Positions 28,891-36,758 of a stretch of 64,000 nucleotides of DNA are shown here, in pieces. Position 1 is the first letter of the stretch; the number at the start of each line of letters is the position of its first letter. A model generated the notes under the pieces. The model did no database searches and was not told the origin of the DNA. It was given only the letters and a program-made list of their open reading frames with translations. Location of the stretch: positions 1,302,001-1,366,000 of the forward strand of contig NZ_JQNQ01000001.1 of assembly GCF_000745315.1 (NCBI RefSeq), given 5' to 3'. This DNA is from Salegentibacter sp. Hel_I_6 (lineage in GTDB: Bacteria > Bacteroidota > Bacteroidia > Flavobacteriales > Flavobacteriaceae). A program made the translations under genes and the position numbers.

Positions 28891-30147
28891 TTAATTAATC
28901 GTTCCTTCATCAAATAAATAATCCATTTTTGCCTGTGCCGTAAATCCGGTTTTTAAAGCCTCAATTTGCTGGGTTTTTAGCATTAAAATATCCTGATTCA
29001 TTTGAAGCACTTCTTCAAAATCGCCGTCATTATTACTAAAGGCAGAAATCAAAAGCTTATTGGCCTGTCCTGAACTTTCTATTTGTCGCTTGTAAAGTTT
29101 TAGTAATTTATCCGCTTTATTTAAGTTGTAAACAGTTTGCTCAAATTCACTTTGCAGTTGGTTTTTTCGAGCTTCTTTATTCTGAATCGCGGCTTCCTGC
29201 ATTAATTCAGCTTCCTTTTCTGCTGCTTTATATTTTTTTCTGAAAATCGGTAAACTTACCGAAAGCATGGGCATAATCGCATCCTGCCCGTTTCGTGGAG
29301 GATTCGCATCAGTACGCTCTGAAATTACCGCGTAGTCCACACCAATCCCGATATTGGGCAAACCAGATTTTTGGGCGATTTCCAAATTGCTTTCATACGC
29401 CTGAAGCTCCAAATCGAATTTGGTAAGTTCCGGATGCATTTTAAAAGCTTCTTCAGAATTAATATTTTCCATTCGGTTTTCAGCATTAAATATCAGGGTA
29501 TCCTGAATGGCAACTTCGGCTTCCATATTTCTATTCAGCAAAAGATTAAACTGTTTTTTAAAACTTTCCAGCCGTTCTTTTTCAAGCTCGATCTCGGTTA
29601 TGGCTTCATCCTTTTTAATATCTACCCGAACCACATTCACCATTTTCGAGCTTCCACTTCTAAATTTACTCAGGGAAAGATCGCGGTAAGAATTTAAGAT
29701 CTCCAGGTTTTCTTCTTTTAAAGCAATAGTTTTCTCAATAGCAAAAAGTTCAGCGTACGACTCTTTTATTTCAAAAAACAAATCGGCGCGCATCGCTAAA
29801 TATTCCTGAAATCTGGCTTCTGCCAGTAAATCAGCTGATGCTCGTTTGGCTTTTAAAGTTCCGAACCAGGGAAACATCTGCATCAGGCTAAAACGTGCTT
29901 CCTGGGCTCCCAAACGAGTTTCTATCATTCTTCCGAACGCACTCATCGTAAGTGTAGGATCGGGAAGCGAAGCCACTTGAGGCGATTGCTGAAGCGCTGC
30001 CTCAAATTGCGTATAAGCCGATTCTAACTTTGGGTTATTTTCTGCTGCAATTTGGAGGTAATCGTCCAATTCCTGGGCAAGCCCCCCTGCCCCCCAAAGG
30101 GGGAGTAAAAGCAAGGTGAAAATTATATGTTTCGAGTTTATTTTCAT
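28891..30147 (-). CDS. TolC/CusC-type outer-membrane efflux protein
   Basis: A 418-residue protein with the OEP pattern of long coiled-coil helices in two repeats (LQIAAENNPKLESAYTQFEA and a second repeat in the C-terminal half). It completes a tripartite Cus-like pump with the flanking CusA and CusB homologues. The signal peptide is odd: its core PLWGAGGLA is encoded by a G/C-rich interspersed repeat (30079-30105). Still, the peptide keeps a hydrophobic core and an LAQ-type cleavage site. The start is 30 bases after the cusA stop. Confidence 0.9.
   Translation of the reverse strand: MKINSKHIIFTLLLLPLWGAGGLAQELDDYLQIAAENNPKLESAYTQFEAALQQSPQVASLPDPTLTMSAFGRMIETRLGAQEARFSLMQMFPWFGTLKAKRASADLLAEARFQEYLAMRADLFFEIKESYAELFAIEKTIALKEENLEILNSYRDLSLSKFRSGSSKMVNVVRVDIKKDEAITEIELEKERLESFKKQFNLLLNRNMEAEVAIQDTLIFNAENRMENINSEEAFKMHPELTKFDLELQAYESNLEIAQKSGLPNIGIGVDYAVISERTDANPPRNGQDAIMPMLSVSLPIFRKKYKAAEKEAELMQEAAIQNKEARKNQLQSEFEQTVYNLNKADKLLKLYKRQIESSGQANKLLISAFSNNDGDFEEVLQMNQDILMLKTQQIEALKTGFTAQAKMDYLFDEGTIN
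30079..30105 (+). repeat. G/C-rich interspersed repeat, copy A, inside the TolC signal peptide
   Basis: The plus strand has AAGCCCCCC followed by TGCCCCCCAAAGGGGGAG. This resembles a common Bacteroidota intergenic repeat (AAGCCCCC...CCCAAAGGGGGAG), from memory. It encodes LPLWGAGGL on the minus strand. It lies in opposite orientation to copy B at 30190-30221. Confidence 0.75.
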
Positions 30148-30177
30148 TATTATATTTTAAATCAAACCTTAGGGTTA

Positions 30178-33100
30178 TCAATTTCTAAACCCTCCCCTCT
30201 TTGGGGAGTTGGAGGGGGCTTCTTTTCTCTCCCTCCAAATGGCCTGCAATACCGGCACTACAAAAATCGTCATGATCTGGATAAGCATTCCTCCTACGAT
30301 TGGAATGGCCATGGGCACCATAATATCGGAACCTTTTCCTGTGGATGTCAATACTGGGAAAAGTGCGATTATGGTTACCGCGGTGGTCATCATCGCCGGG
30401 CGAACTCGTTTTAAACCGGCTTCCATAACTGCTTCCCGAACCTCGTTTACTGTTTTCGGATTTTTACGTTCAAAAACCTGGTGAATGTATGTTCCCATTA
30501 AAACTCCATCATCGGTAGCAATTCCGAATAAAGCAATAAATCCAACCCAAACAGCCACACTCAAATTGATCTCGTGCATTTGAAAAAGGTTACGCATATT
30601 GGTTCCGAAGAGATCAAAATCCATAAACCAACCCTGTCCATAAAGCCATATCATTATAAATCCGCCAGCAAAAGCCACAAATACTCCTGAAAAGTGGATC
30701 GTAGAAGCGATAATGGTTTTAAACTGAAAATACAGCAACAGGAAAATAATCACCAGACAAATAGGAATAAGAATGGCAAGCCGCTCTACCGCCCGCACCT
30801 GGTTTTCGTAATTTCCGGAGAATTTATAACTCACTCCCTGCGGCACCTTTAATGTTCCTGCATCAATTTTATCCTGGATATGTCGTTGGGCATCGTTCAC
30901 TACGTTTACCTCAGCAAAACCATCGCGTTTATCAAAAAGCACATAGCCGGTTAAAAAGGTATCCTCACTTTTTATCATTTGCGGGCCGCGTTCATAGTTG
31001 AGTTCAGCGAGTTCCCCTAACGGAATTTGCGCACCCCTGGAAGTTGGCACTAAAATTTGCTTTATACTTTCGGGATCGTCACGTAATTCCCGCGGATATC
31101 TTACCCTAACCGGAAATCGCTCGCGACCTTCTACCGTAGAAGTAATTTCCATCCCGCCAATCGCAGTTTCTATGGTTTGCTGTACATCTTCAATACTTAA
31201 ACCGTAACGTGCAATCGCGATTCGGTCTATATCTATTTCCAGGTAAGGTTTCCCCACTACCCTATCGGCAAAAACCGCTTCCGATTTTACTGATGGCACT
31301 TCTTTTAAAAGTTCTTCCAGTTGCATTCCAAAATCCTGAATGGTTTGCAGGTCTGGACCATAAGCTTTAATTCCCATTGGCGCCCGCATTCCGGTTTGTA
31401 ACATGACCAGTCGGGTTTCTATGGGCTGCAATTTCGGTGCAGAAGTTACCCCGGGAAGTTTTGTGCGCTTCGTAATCTCATCCCAAATATCATCGGGGCT
31501 GTTAATATGTTCCCTCCAGTTTCGGTAAAATTTTCCATCTTCATCTTCAATTAATTGTCCTGCGGAAATGTTTTGCCGAATAGCTTCGGAATTCGTCAAA
31601 GTATCGTCAGATTTCAGAATAAATCGGTTTTTATCATCAACTTTAAAACGCTGCATCGAGCCGTCTTCCGCATGAATATACTCCGGTTTATAATTGATGA
31701 TATTTTCAAACATAGAAATTGGCGCCGGATCCAAAGCACTTTCTACCCTTCCCAGTTTCCCTACGGAAATTTCTACTTCAGGAATGTTGGTTACCGCAAG
31801 GTCCAATTGTTTTAGGGTTTTAGTGGTTTCTTCCATTCCGGCGTGAGGCATTGCAGTTGGCATTAGCAAGAAGCTACCTTCATTTAAAGAAGGCATAAAT
31901 TCTTTACCTACACCGGGAAAACTGTGTGCCATTCCGCTCCAAACCTGCGTTGTTCTTACATTCAAGCCTACTTTATCAAATCCGTTAGCTACAAATCCGA
32001 ATAATTTTGGAAAACCGAACCAGATCATCACCCCAAAAAATATAGTGATAATGGGCAGCGCAAGGAACTTTCCTTTATTGGTTAAACACCAATTTAGGAT
32101 TGGTTCGTAGAATTTCACCACCATCATTAAAATTACCAGTGTAATACTGAGCAACAGGATTACAAAGAAATAATTAGCAAAAACCGATTTCTGAAAACCG
32201 AGTGGCATCCATTCTTCAGCAAGAAAGAAAATAGTTACCGCCAGAATCAATACGGGAATAACCAGTTTGGAATATTTACCCAGAAATTGAGGGTTTCTAT
32301 CTTCAGCAATTTTCATCAAGCCAATTAGTGTAAGCGCTAAAGGCAACCAGAAACTAAGAATTATTGCCAGTAGAATTCCGGAAACGATTAGGACAGTATT
32401 CCAGATTTGTTGCGTCTTATTTTTATTGATTTTGATATTAAAAAAGAAATAAGACAGCATTGGCAATACAAATACTCCAATTAAAAAAGCGGCGACCAGT
32501 GCAAAGGTTTTAGTAAATGCCAGGGGGCGAAATAGTTTTCCTTCGGCATTTTCCATAAAAAACACCGGGATAAAACTTACAATAGTAGTCGCTAAAGCCG
32601 TGGTTACGGCGGGGGCTACTTCAGCAGTTGCTTTATAAATTATTCCGGCAAGTTTATTTCCGCGGGCATTTTCGTTTTCGGGCATTTCGAGCCAGCGAAT
32701 GGTGTTTTCAACAAAAACAATCCCAACATCTACCATTACGCCAATAGCGATTGCAATACCTGAAAGCGCCACCACATTAGCATCCACTCCAAAATAGCGC
32801 ATCGCAATAAAAGTCATAAGCACTGCCACCGGCAGCAAACTGGAAATCAAAATCGAAGCCCGAAGGTTTAAAACCAAAACAATTATCACAATAATACTAA
32901 TTAGTACTTCGTGAGAAAGCGCTCTCTCCAGCGTATTTATAGTTTCATTTATCAGTTGTGTTCTATCGTAGAACGGCACAATGGTTAACTGACTTTCGGT
33001 ACCATCGGCAAGGGTTTTAGAAGGTAAACCAGTCGAAATTTCCTGAATCTTATCTTTGGTATTTTGAATAACCTCCAAAGGATTTGAGCCATAACGTGCC

Positions 33101-34017
33101 ACGACAACACCACCAACGACTTCAGCGCCACCTTTATCTAAAACGCCCCGGCGTTCTGCGGGACCTAAACTTACCTGCCCAAGATCCTTAATCAGGATTG
33201 GAGTATTATCGGTTTCGGCGACCACGGTATTTTCAATATCTTCAGTAGATTTTATATACCCGAGTCCGCGCACCAGGTATTCCACCTTATTAACCTCTAA
33301 AGTTTTCGCGCCGGCATCGCGATTGGAATTCTTTACCGCCATCATGATCTGGTTGATGCCAATTCCGTATGCTTTAAGCGCATCGGGATTAACATCAATT
33401 TGGTATTCCTGCACAAAACCGCCAATGGAAGCAACTTCAGAAACTCCTTGAGTTCCACTTAAGCCTAGCTTCACATAATAATCCTGAACTTTTCTCAATT
33501 GGTGAAGATCCCAGCCTCCGGTTACATTTCCATCTTTATCGCGACCTTCCAGGGTGTACCAAAAAACCTGACCTAAACCAGTAGCATCAGGCCCCAGGGT
33601 AGGTTGAGCATCTTCGGGCAATAAGCCAGCAGGGAGAGAATTCAATTTCTCTAAAACACGGCTTCTCGACCAGTAAAATTCTATATCTTCTTCAAAAATG
33701 ATATAGATACTTGAAAATCCGAACATAGAAGAACTACGAATAGATTTCACGCCCGGAATTCCCAAAAGAGAACTGGTTAGCGGATAAGTGATTTGGTCTT
33801 CAATATCTTGCGGGGAACGCCCCGGCCAATCGGTAAAAACAATTTGCTGGTTTTCACCAATATCGGGAATAGCATCAACCGGCACAGGATCATTTGGAAG
33901 AAAACCCGTATCCCAATTAAAAGGAGCGGTCACCAATCCCCAGCCAATTAAAAAAACAAGCAGCAGAATGGAAACCAGTCGGTTATACAGAAAATATTTA
34001 ATGATCTTATTGAACAT
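30178..34017 (-). CDS. cusA: CusA/CzcA-type heavy-metal RND efflux pump
   Basis: A 1279-residue inner-membrane proton/metal antiporter. The start at 34017 (MFNKIIKYFLYNR) is preferred to an upstream Met at 34044 because it opens the first helix. HME-RND signatures include VDAIPDIGENQQIVFTDWPG, GIAIAIGVMVDVGIVFVENT (central proton-relay helix) and ATDDGVLMGTYIHQVFE. It is about 230 residues longer than E. coli CusA: one insert of extra membrane segments (about 540-690) and one in the periplasmic part (about 790-880), as in many Bacteroidota homologues. The MLQTGMRAPMGIKAYG segment matches the CusA methionine region. The last residues (APSNSPKRGG) derive from an interspersed repeat. Confidence 0.94.
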   Translation of the reverse strand: MFNKIIKYFLYNRLVSILLLVFLIGWGLVTAPFNWDTGFLPNDPVPVDAIPDIGENQQIVFTDWPGRSPQDIEDQITYPLTSSLLGIPGVKSIRSSSMFGFSSIYIIFEEDIEFYWSRSRVLEKLNSLPAGLLPEDAQPTLGPDATGLGQVFWYTLEGRDKDGNVTGGWDLHQLRKVQDYYVKLGLSGTQGVSEVASIGGFVQEYQIDVNPDALKAYGIGINQIMMAVKNSNRDAGAKTLEVNKVEYLVRGLGYIKSTEDIENTVVAETDNTPILIKDLGQVSLGPAERRGVLDKGGAEVVGGVVVARYGSNPLEVIQNTKDKIQEISTGLPSKTLADGTESQLTIVPFYDRTQLINETINTLERALSHEVLISIIVIIVLVLNLRASILISSLLPVAVLMTFIAMRYFGVDANVVALSGIAIAIGVMVDVGIVFVENTIRWLEMPENENARGNKLAGIIYKATAEVAPAVTTALATTIVSFIPVFFMENAEGKLFRPLAFTKTFALVAAFLIGVFVLPMLSYFFFNIKINKNKTQQIWNTVLIVSGILLAIILSFWLPLALTLIGLMKIAEDRNPQFLGKYSKLVIPVLILAVTIFFLAEEWMPLGFQKSVFANYFFVILLLSITLVILMMVVKFYEPILNWCLTNKGKFLALPIITIFFGVMIWFGFPKLFGFVANGFDKVGLNVRTTQVWSGMAHSFPGVGKEFMPSLNEGSFLLMPTAMPHAGMEETTKTLKQLDLAVTNIPEVEISVGKLGRVESALDPAPISMFENIINYKPEYIHAEDGSMQRFKVDDKNRFILKSDDTLTNSEAIRQNISAGQLIEDEDGKFYRNWREHINSPDDIWDEITKRTKLPGVTSAPKLQPIETRLVMLQTGMRAPMGIKAYGPDLQTIQDFGMQLEELLKEVPSVKSEAVFADRVVGKPYLEIDIDRIAIARYGLSIEDVQQTIETAIGGMEITSTVEGRERFPVRVRYPRELRDDPESIKQILVPTSRGAQIPLGELAELNYERGPQMIKSEDTFLTGYVLFDKRDGFAEVNVVNDAQRHIQDKIDAGTLKVPQGVSYKFSGNYENQVRAVERLAILIPICLVIIFLLLYFQFKTIIASTIHFSGVFVAFAGGFIMIWLYGQGWFMDFDLFGTNMRNLFQMHEINLSVAVWVGFIALFGIATDDGVLMGTYIHQVFERKNPKTVNEVREAVMEAGLKRVRPAMMTTAVTIIALFPVLTSTGKGSDIMVPMAIPIVGGMLIQIMTIFVVPVLQAIWRERKEAPSNSPKRGGFRN
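30190..30221 (-). repeat. G/C-rich interspersed repeat, copy B, forming the CusA C-terminus
   Basis: The minus strand has AAGCCCCCTCCAACTCCCC followed by AAAGAGGGGAGG. It encodes APSNSPKRGG just before the CusA stop. It is the same family as copy A but inverted, so the two could pair in mRNA with the tolC start codon (30147) in the loop. Confidence 0.75.
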
Positions 34018-34089
34018 GGATGTTGATATACATTTATAAAACAACTAAGCGCTGTAATGAGGAAGTAGCCTCAAAAATGAAACTATAAA

Positions 34090-34165
34090 CGTCATAGCGA
34101 TGCCCATTTTATCAGGAGCAATAATTTGCTGACATTAACAGCTTGCTTTGTACCTCGCAATGACG
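34090..34165. repeat. inverted repeat with CGTCATTGCGA-type ends
   Basis: CGTCATAGCGA at 34090-34100 and TCGCAATGACG at 34155-34165 form an 11-bp inverted repeat with one mismatch. The ends match the widespread intergenic repeat CGTCATTGCGAGG (from memory), here with the ACAAAGCAAGCTG continuation on the minus strand. It fills most of the gap between the HYC_CC_PP gene and cusA. Confidence 0.75.
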
Positions 34166-34207
34166 ATTTATCATTTTGAGACAGTGAGACGTTTACAAAA
34201 ATGTATA

Positions 34208-34600
34208 TCAAATAAGGAAAACCTGGTCTGTGAGCTGTATGTCTTTGACCAGAAGTGGTGGGGAATAATCTTTAAACGGAAAACTTTCTTTTGAAAGATC
34301 TTTAAAAATATAAATATAGGAATAAGTAAAACCGGCAAGAAAAACCTGTTGGTTAAGATCCAGGGAATCAAACTGATGTTTTAATTCATCCTGGCCTTCT
34401 ACCGCTACTTTTTCATTGGTACAGCAGGAATCTTCAGTTGAAGTTTCCATTTGCATTCCGCAGGTTTTGGCTTCAGAAAAAATGGCTTTATCTACTAAAA
34501 AACTTCCGCAGAAATGTTTATCAACCGTAAAAGAAAAGGTTGAAAACAGCACCAAAAATGCCATTGCTACAGAAATGCTATGTTGAAAAGCTTTTTTCAT
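34208..34600 (-). CDS. HYC_CC_PP family protein (HFC...CC...PP)
   Basis: A 130-residue protein with an N-terminal hydrophobic segment (signal peptide or anchor, about 10-25), then VDKHFCG (His29, Phe30, Cys31), later CGMQM, DSCC and the C-terminal YSPPLLV. This order of HYC, CC and PP motifs is that of the 'HYC_CC_PP' family found in Bacteroidota next to metal efflux genes; here HYC is HFC. Cys, His and Met spacing suggests periplasmic metal binding. It is the first gene of the copper island, 190 bases before cusA, behind a promoter-like element. Confidence 0.8.
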   Translation of the reverse strand: MKKAFQHSISVAMAFLVLFSTFSFTVDKHFCGSFLVDKAIFSEAKTCGMQMETSTEDSCCTNEKVAVEGQDELKHQFDSLDLNQQVFLAGFTYSYIYIFKDLSKESFPFKDYSPPLLVKDIQLTDQVFLI

Positions 34601-34602
34601 CT

Positions 34603-34618
34603 AGCTACAAAAGTAGTT
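34603..34618 (-). promoter_or_regulatory. -7 box with overlapping dyad before the HYC_CC_PP gene
   Basis: The minus strand reads AACTACTTTTGTAGCT. It contains TACTTTTG (34608-34615), a match to TAnnTTTG, and a 6-bp dyad (AACTAC/GTAGCT, one mismatch) centred on it. The -33 box is not evident. The start codon lies 7 nt downstream, so the mRNA would be nearly leaderless. The dyad could be an operator for a copper regulator; that is inference. Confidence 0.5.
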
Positions 34619-34667
34619 AAAATTTTGAAATAAAGTCTTTTCGGTTTTTTGGGATTAAGTTTCAAGA

Positions 34668-35111
34668 TTATAGGTTTTCCCGTTTTTTTAATCGATAATA
34701 ATAGAAAGCGGGTAGCAAAATGAGTATAAATAATGGATGTATTAAAAATCGGCGTACATAAAATAAGCCCATTACATTTTCTGAATTCAAATTATAATAA
34801 AGCACGGTGAATGTTGCCAGACCAATTCCAAAAAGTAAAGCAAAAAGCAGCGCAGCAAATTTCACGATATTTTTATCGCGAAAACTTACATAAAGAATTA
34901 CCAGGGAAATTATAGTATTAAGCCAGTAGCGTAAACTAACATTCAGCAATAATTTTGGAAAGATAATTTGGGGAACATCCATCGCCAAATACCCACCGTA
35001 GCGATAAAAATCAATTAAAGGGTCGTAAAACAACTGATGTTCAAAAAGCCTGACTAAAACCAGTAAAGTCACTAAAACCGCAATTCCCAAAAGTCTTAAT
35101 AGTTGCTTCAT
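34668..35111 (-). CDS. exosortase F system-associated protein
   Basis: A 147-residue membrane protein with four or five hydrophobic helices and a conserved-looking middle (RLFEHQLFYDPLIDFYR, then DVPQIIFPKLLLNVSLRYWLNTIISL). Size, topology and its place one base downstream of XrtF match the XrtF-associated family (TIGR04127). Its role in substrate processing is not known. It ends upstream of the copper island on the same strand, probably by chance. Confidence 0.82.
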   Translation of the reverse strand: MKQLLRLLGIAVLVTLLVLVRLFEHQLFYDPLIDFYRYGGYLAMDVPQIIFPKLLLNVSLRYWLNTIISLVILYVSFRDKNIVKFAALLFALLFGIGLATFTVLYYNLNSENVMGLFYVRRFLIHPLFILILLPAFYYYRLKKRENL

Positions 35112-35653
35112 TACTTTTCTTTATGACTATAAATACGCACCCAGATTACCCAGAGTAAGAATACGGTACCGTAAATAATTAAAGGAAAAATGATACTGTG
35201 TAAAAATTCTGTATGCTGTGGATATTCGTAAATCCCAACGGCAAGAATGGCGATCCTCATAATATTCATTGCGTAAATAATTACAGAACCTGCAAATAAA
35301 TACAATATGGTCAATTTTAATTTTCCGAAGAAGGAAAGCACAAAAGAAGTAAATAGAATTATAATACTAATCGCATTACAACCCTCTACGATTCTCGCTA
35401 AATAAGCCTCATTTACAATCAATTTCATAGAAAGCTCTGACTGGTGTGGCAAAATTTGCGCATTGTAACCAAAGCTACTTATTAAAGCTTCACTTTGTTT
35501 TGCTACGAGATGGGTGAAATAATCGGGGTAATAAACCGGAGATCTAAAAAACTCCAGGTAAAGATTATAAATTAGCGTAAAAACCAGGTAACTCCCTAAA
35601 AACATAAAGATGAAACGGAGTACCGATTTATATTTTACGAATAATTTTATCAA
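35111..35653 (-). CDS. xrtF: exosortase family protein XrtF
   Basis: A 180-residue multi-helix membrane protein with the exosortase catalytic triad: Cys92 in VEGCNAIS, Arg133 in MNIMRIA and His152 in LHSIIFP. Exosortases are transpeptidase-like enzymes that cut and anchor proteins carrying short C-terminal sorting signals; XrtF is the flavobacterial type. No gene in this window shows an obvious C-terminal sorting signal, so the target is elsewhere. It overlaps its partner by one base and is divergent from the GAF-domain gene. Confidence 0.9.
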   Translation of the reverse strand: MIKLFVKYKSVLRFIFMFLGSYLVFTLIYNLYLEFFRSPVYYPDYFTHLVAKQSEALISSFGYNAQILPHQSELSMKLIVNEAYLARIVEGCNAISIIILFTSFVLSFFGKLKLTILYLFAGSVIIYAMNIMRIAILAVGIYEYPQHTEFLHSIIFPLIIYGTVFLLWVIWVRIYSHKEK

Positions 35654-35672
35654 TTTTAGCGTGGGTTTTTAA

Positions 35673-35680
35673 CAAATTTA
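35673..35680 (-). promoter_or_regulatory. -7 box upstream of xrtF
   Basis: The minus strand has TAAATTTG, matching TAnnTTTG, 20 nt before the xrtF start. No clear TTG is seen 19 nt upstream. Confidence 0.4.
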
Positions 35681-35716
35681 TATAAATATGAGCCTGCCCT
35701 TACTATAATTTTTGAA

Positions 35717-35724
35717 TACTTTTG
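35717..35724 (+). promoter_or_regulatory. -7 box upstream of the GAF-domain gene
   Basis: TACTTTTG matches TAnnTTTG, 17 nt before the start at 35741. CTG sits 20 nt upstream in place of TTG. Confidence 0.55.
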
Positions 35725-35740
35725 CACGAAAATATCAACT

Positions 35741-36199
35741 ATGCCTTTTCAGAAATTAAAACCAGAAATCACATCAATTCTTGAAAATGAAAATCTTTCT
35801 GTTGACCACAGGTTATCGCAGGTTTGTGAAGTTTTGAAAGAAAATATCCCATATTATAATTGGGTAGGTTTTTATTTCAAAAATGGTGATAAAGAAGAGT
35901 TGAAATTACGTTCTTTTGCTGGCGAACCTACAGATCATACTATTATTCCTTTTGGAAAAGGGATTTGCGGACAGGTAGCAGTTTCTAATCAAAACTTTGT
36001 GGTACCCGATGTAAAAGCGCAAACCAATTATATAGCCTGTAGTATTAATGTTAAAGCCGAAATTGTGGTGCCGCTTTTCTTAAACGGTGAAAATATTGGT
36101 CAGATAGATATTGATTCTCATACTCCAGATCCATTTTCTAAAGAAGATGAAGAGTTTTTAGAATGGATAAACGAAAAGGTAGCTAAAGTTTTGAATTAA
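35741..36199 (+). CDS. GAF-domain protein, probable free methionine-(R)-sulfoxide reductase
   Basis: A 152-residue single-GAF protein. NWVGFYF, GKGICGQVAVSNQ, NYIACSINVKAEIVVPLF and GQIDIDSHTPDPFSKED match the fRMsr (YebR-like) subfamily, which reduces free Met-R-sulfoxide. Cys100 fits the catalytic cysteine and Cys76, 24 residues earlier, a second redox cysteine. The third cysteine of the E. coli enzyme, 10 residues further upstream, is not present (numbering of E. coli from memory). The start is set by a -7 box at 35717. It is convergent with the next gene, only one base apart. Confidence 0.82.
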   Translation: MPFQKLKPEITSILENENLSVDHRLSQVCEVLKENIPYYNWVGFYFKNGDKEELKLRSFAGEPTDHTIIPFGKGICGQVAVSNQNFVVPDVKAQTNYIACSINVKAEIVVPLFLNGENIGQIDIDSHTPDPFSKEDEEFLEWINEKVAKVLN

Positions 36200-36200
36200 A

Positions 36201-36719
36201 TTAATTATTTGCTTCTATAATAACGGCTATTTCTTTGTAGACACGCTCATCTTCGATGGTAATCCTAACTGAAGAATACCTTTCTGGTTTTCCTTTAAAA
36301 TCCAGAGGTTTTATGGTTTTCAAAACTTCTATTTTTGAAACTTCTCTTAAAACTTCGAATATTCTTAAAACTTTATCTCTTTTAGGATTAGCATCCAGAA
36401 GCAGCCGTTCTTCTGCAAAAGCAAAAATGTATAAAGGTCTTGAAGGAGATTCTTTTTGAAAATTAGAGCCAATAAGTTCTTGCTTTTCCTGTTCAGTTTC
36501 AAAATCACCATTTCTGTAATTGTAATAAACAGCCGTATCTTGCAACATTCTACGTCGAATTTTAACTAATTGCTCATCTAGGCTCCTGGTGTTTTTAAGA
36601 TCTTCCAACCACTCCTGGTTTTCTACCTTACTTAATACAAAATCTTCCTGCGCGCTAAAATTTTGAAAAGTGAGAAGTACAATAATAATTAACACTTTTG
36701 GAATAAATATCTTCTTCAT
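36201..36719 (-). CDS. secreted protein of unknown function
   Basis: A 172-residue protein with a signal peptide (hydrophobic core IIIVLLTFQNFS, cleavage near SAQ). The mature part is charged, with ARG-rich helices (EQLVKIRRRMLQDTAVYYNY) and a C-terminal strand-rich segment (ERYSSVRITIEDERVYKEI). I do not recognise the family. It follows the ABC permease gene by 39 bases on the same strand and is likely in its operon. Confidence 0.75.
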   Translation of the reverse strand: MKKIFIPKVLIIIVLLTFQNFSAQEDFVLSKVENQEWLEDLKNTRSLDEQLVKIRRRMLQDTAVYYNYRNGDFETEQEKQELIGSNFQKESPSRPLYIFAFAEERLLLDANPKRDKVLRIFEVLREVSKIEVLKTIKPLDFKGKPERYSSVRITIEDERVYKEIAVIIEANN

Positions 36720-36758
36720 AAGCCACCTTTAAATCAGGATACTTTTAATCCTTCATTC

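Noticed and set aside
30178..34017. Two fused pumps or a frameshifted CusA because of the great length
   Set aside because: The RND motifs occur once each in normal order; the extra length is explained by inserts common in Bacteroidota homologues.
34171..34371. 66-codon frame in another register over the HYC_CC_PP gene
   Set aside because: The overlapping frame with signal peptide and HFC/CC/PP motifs explains the sequence better.
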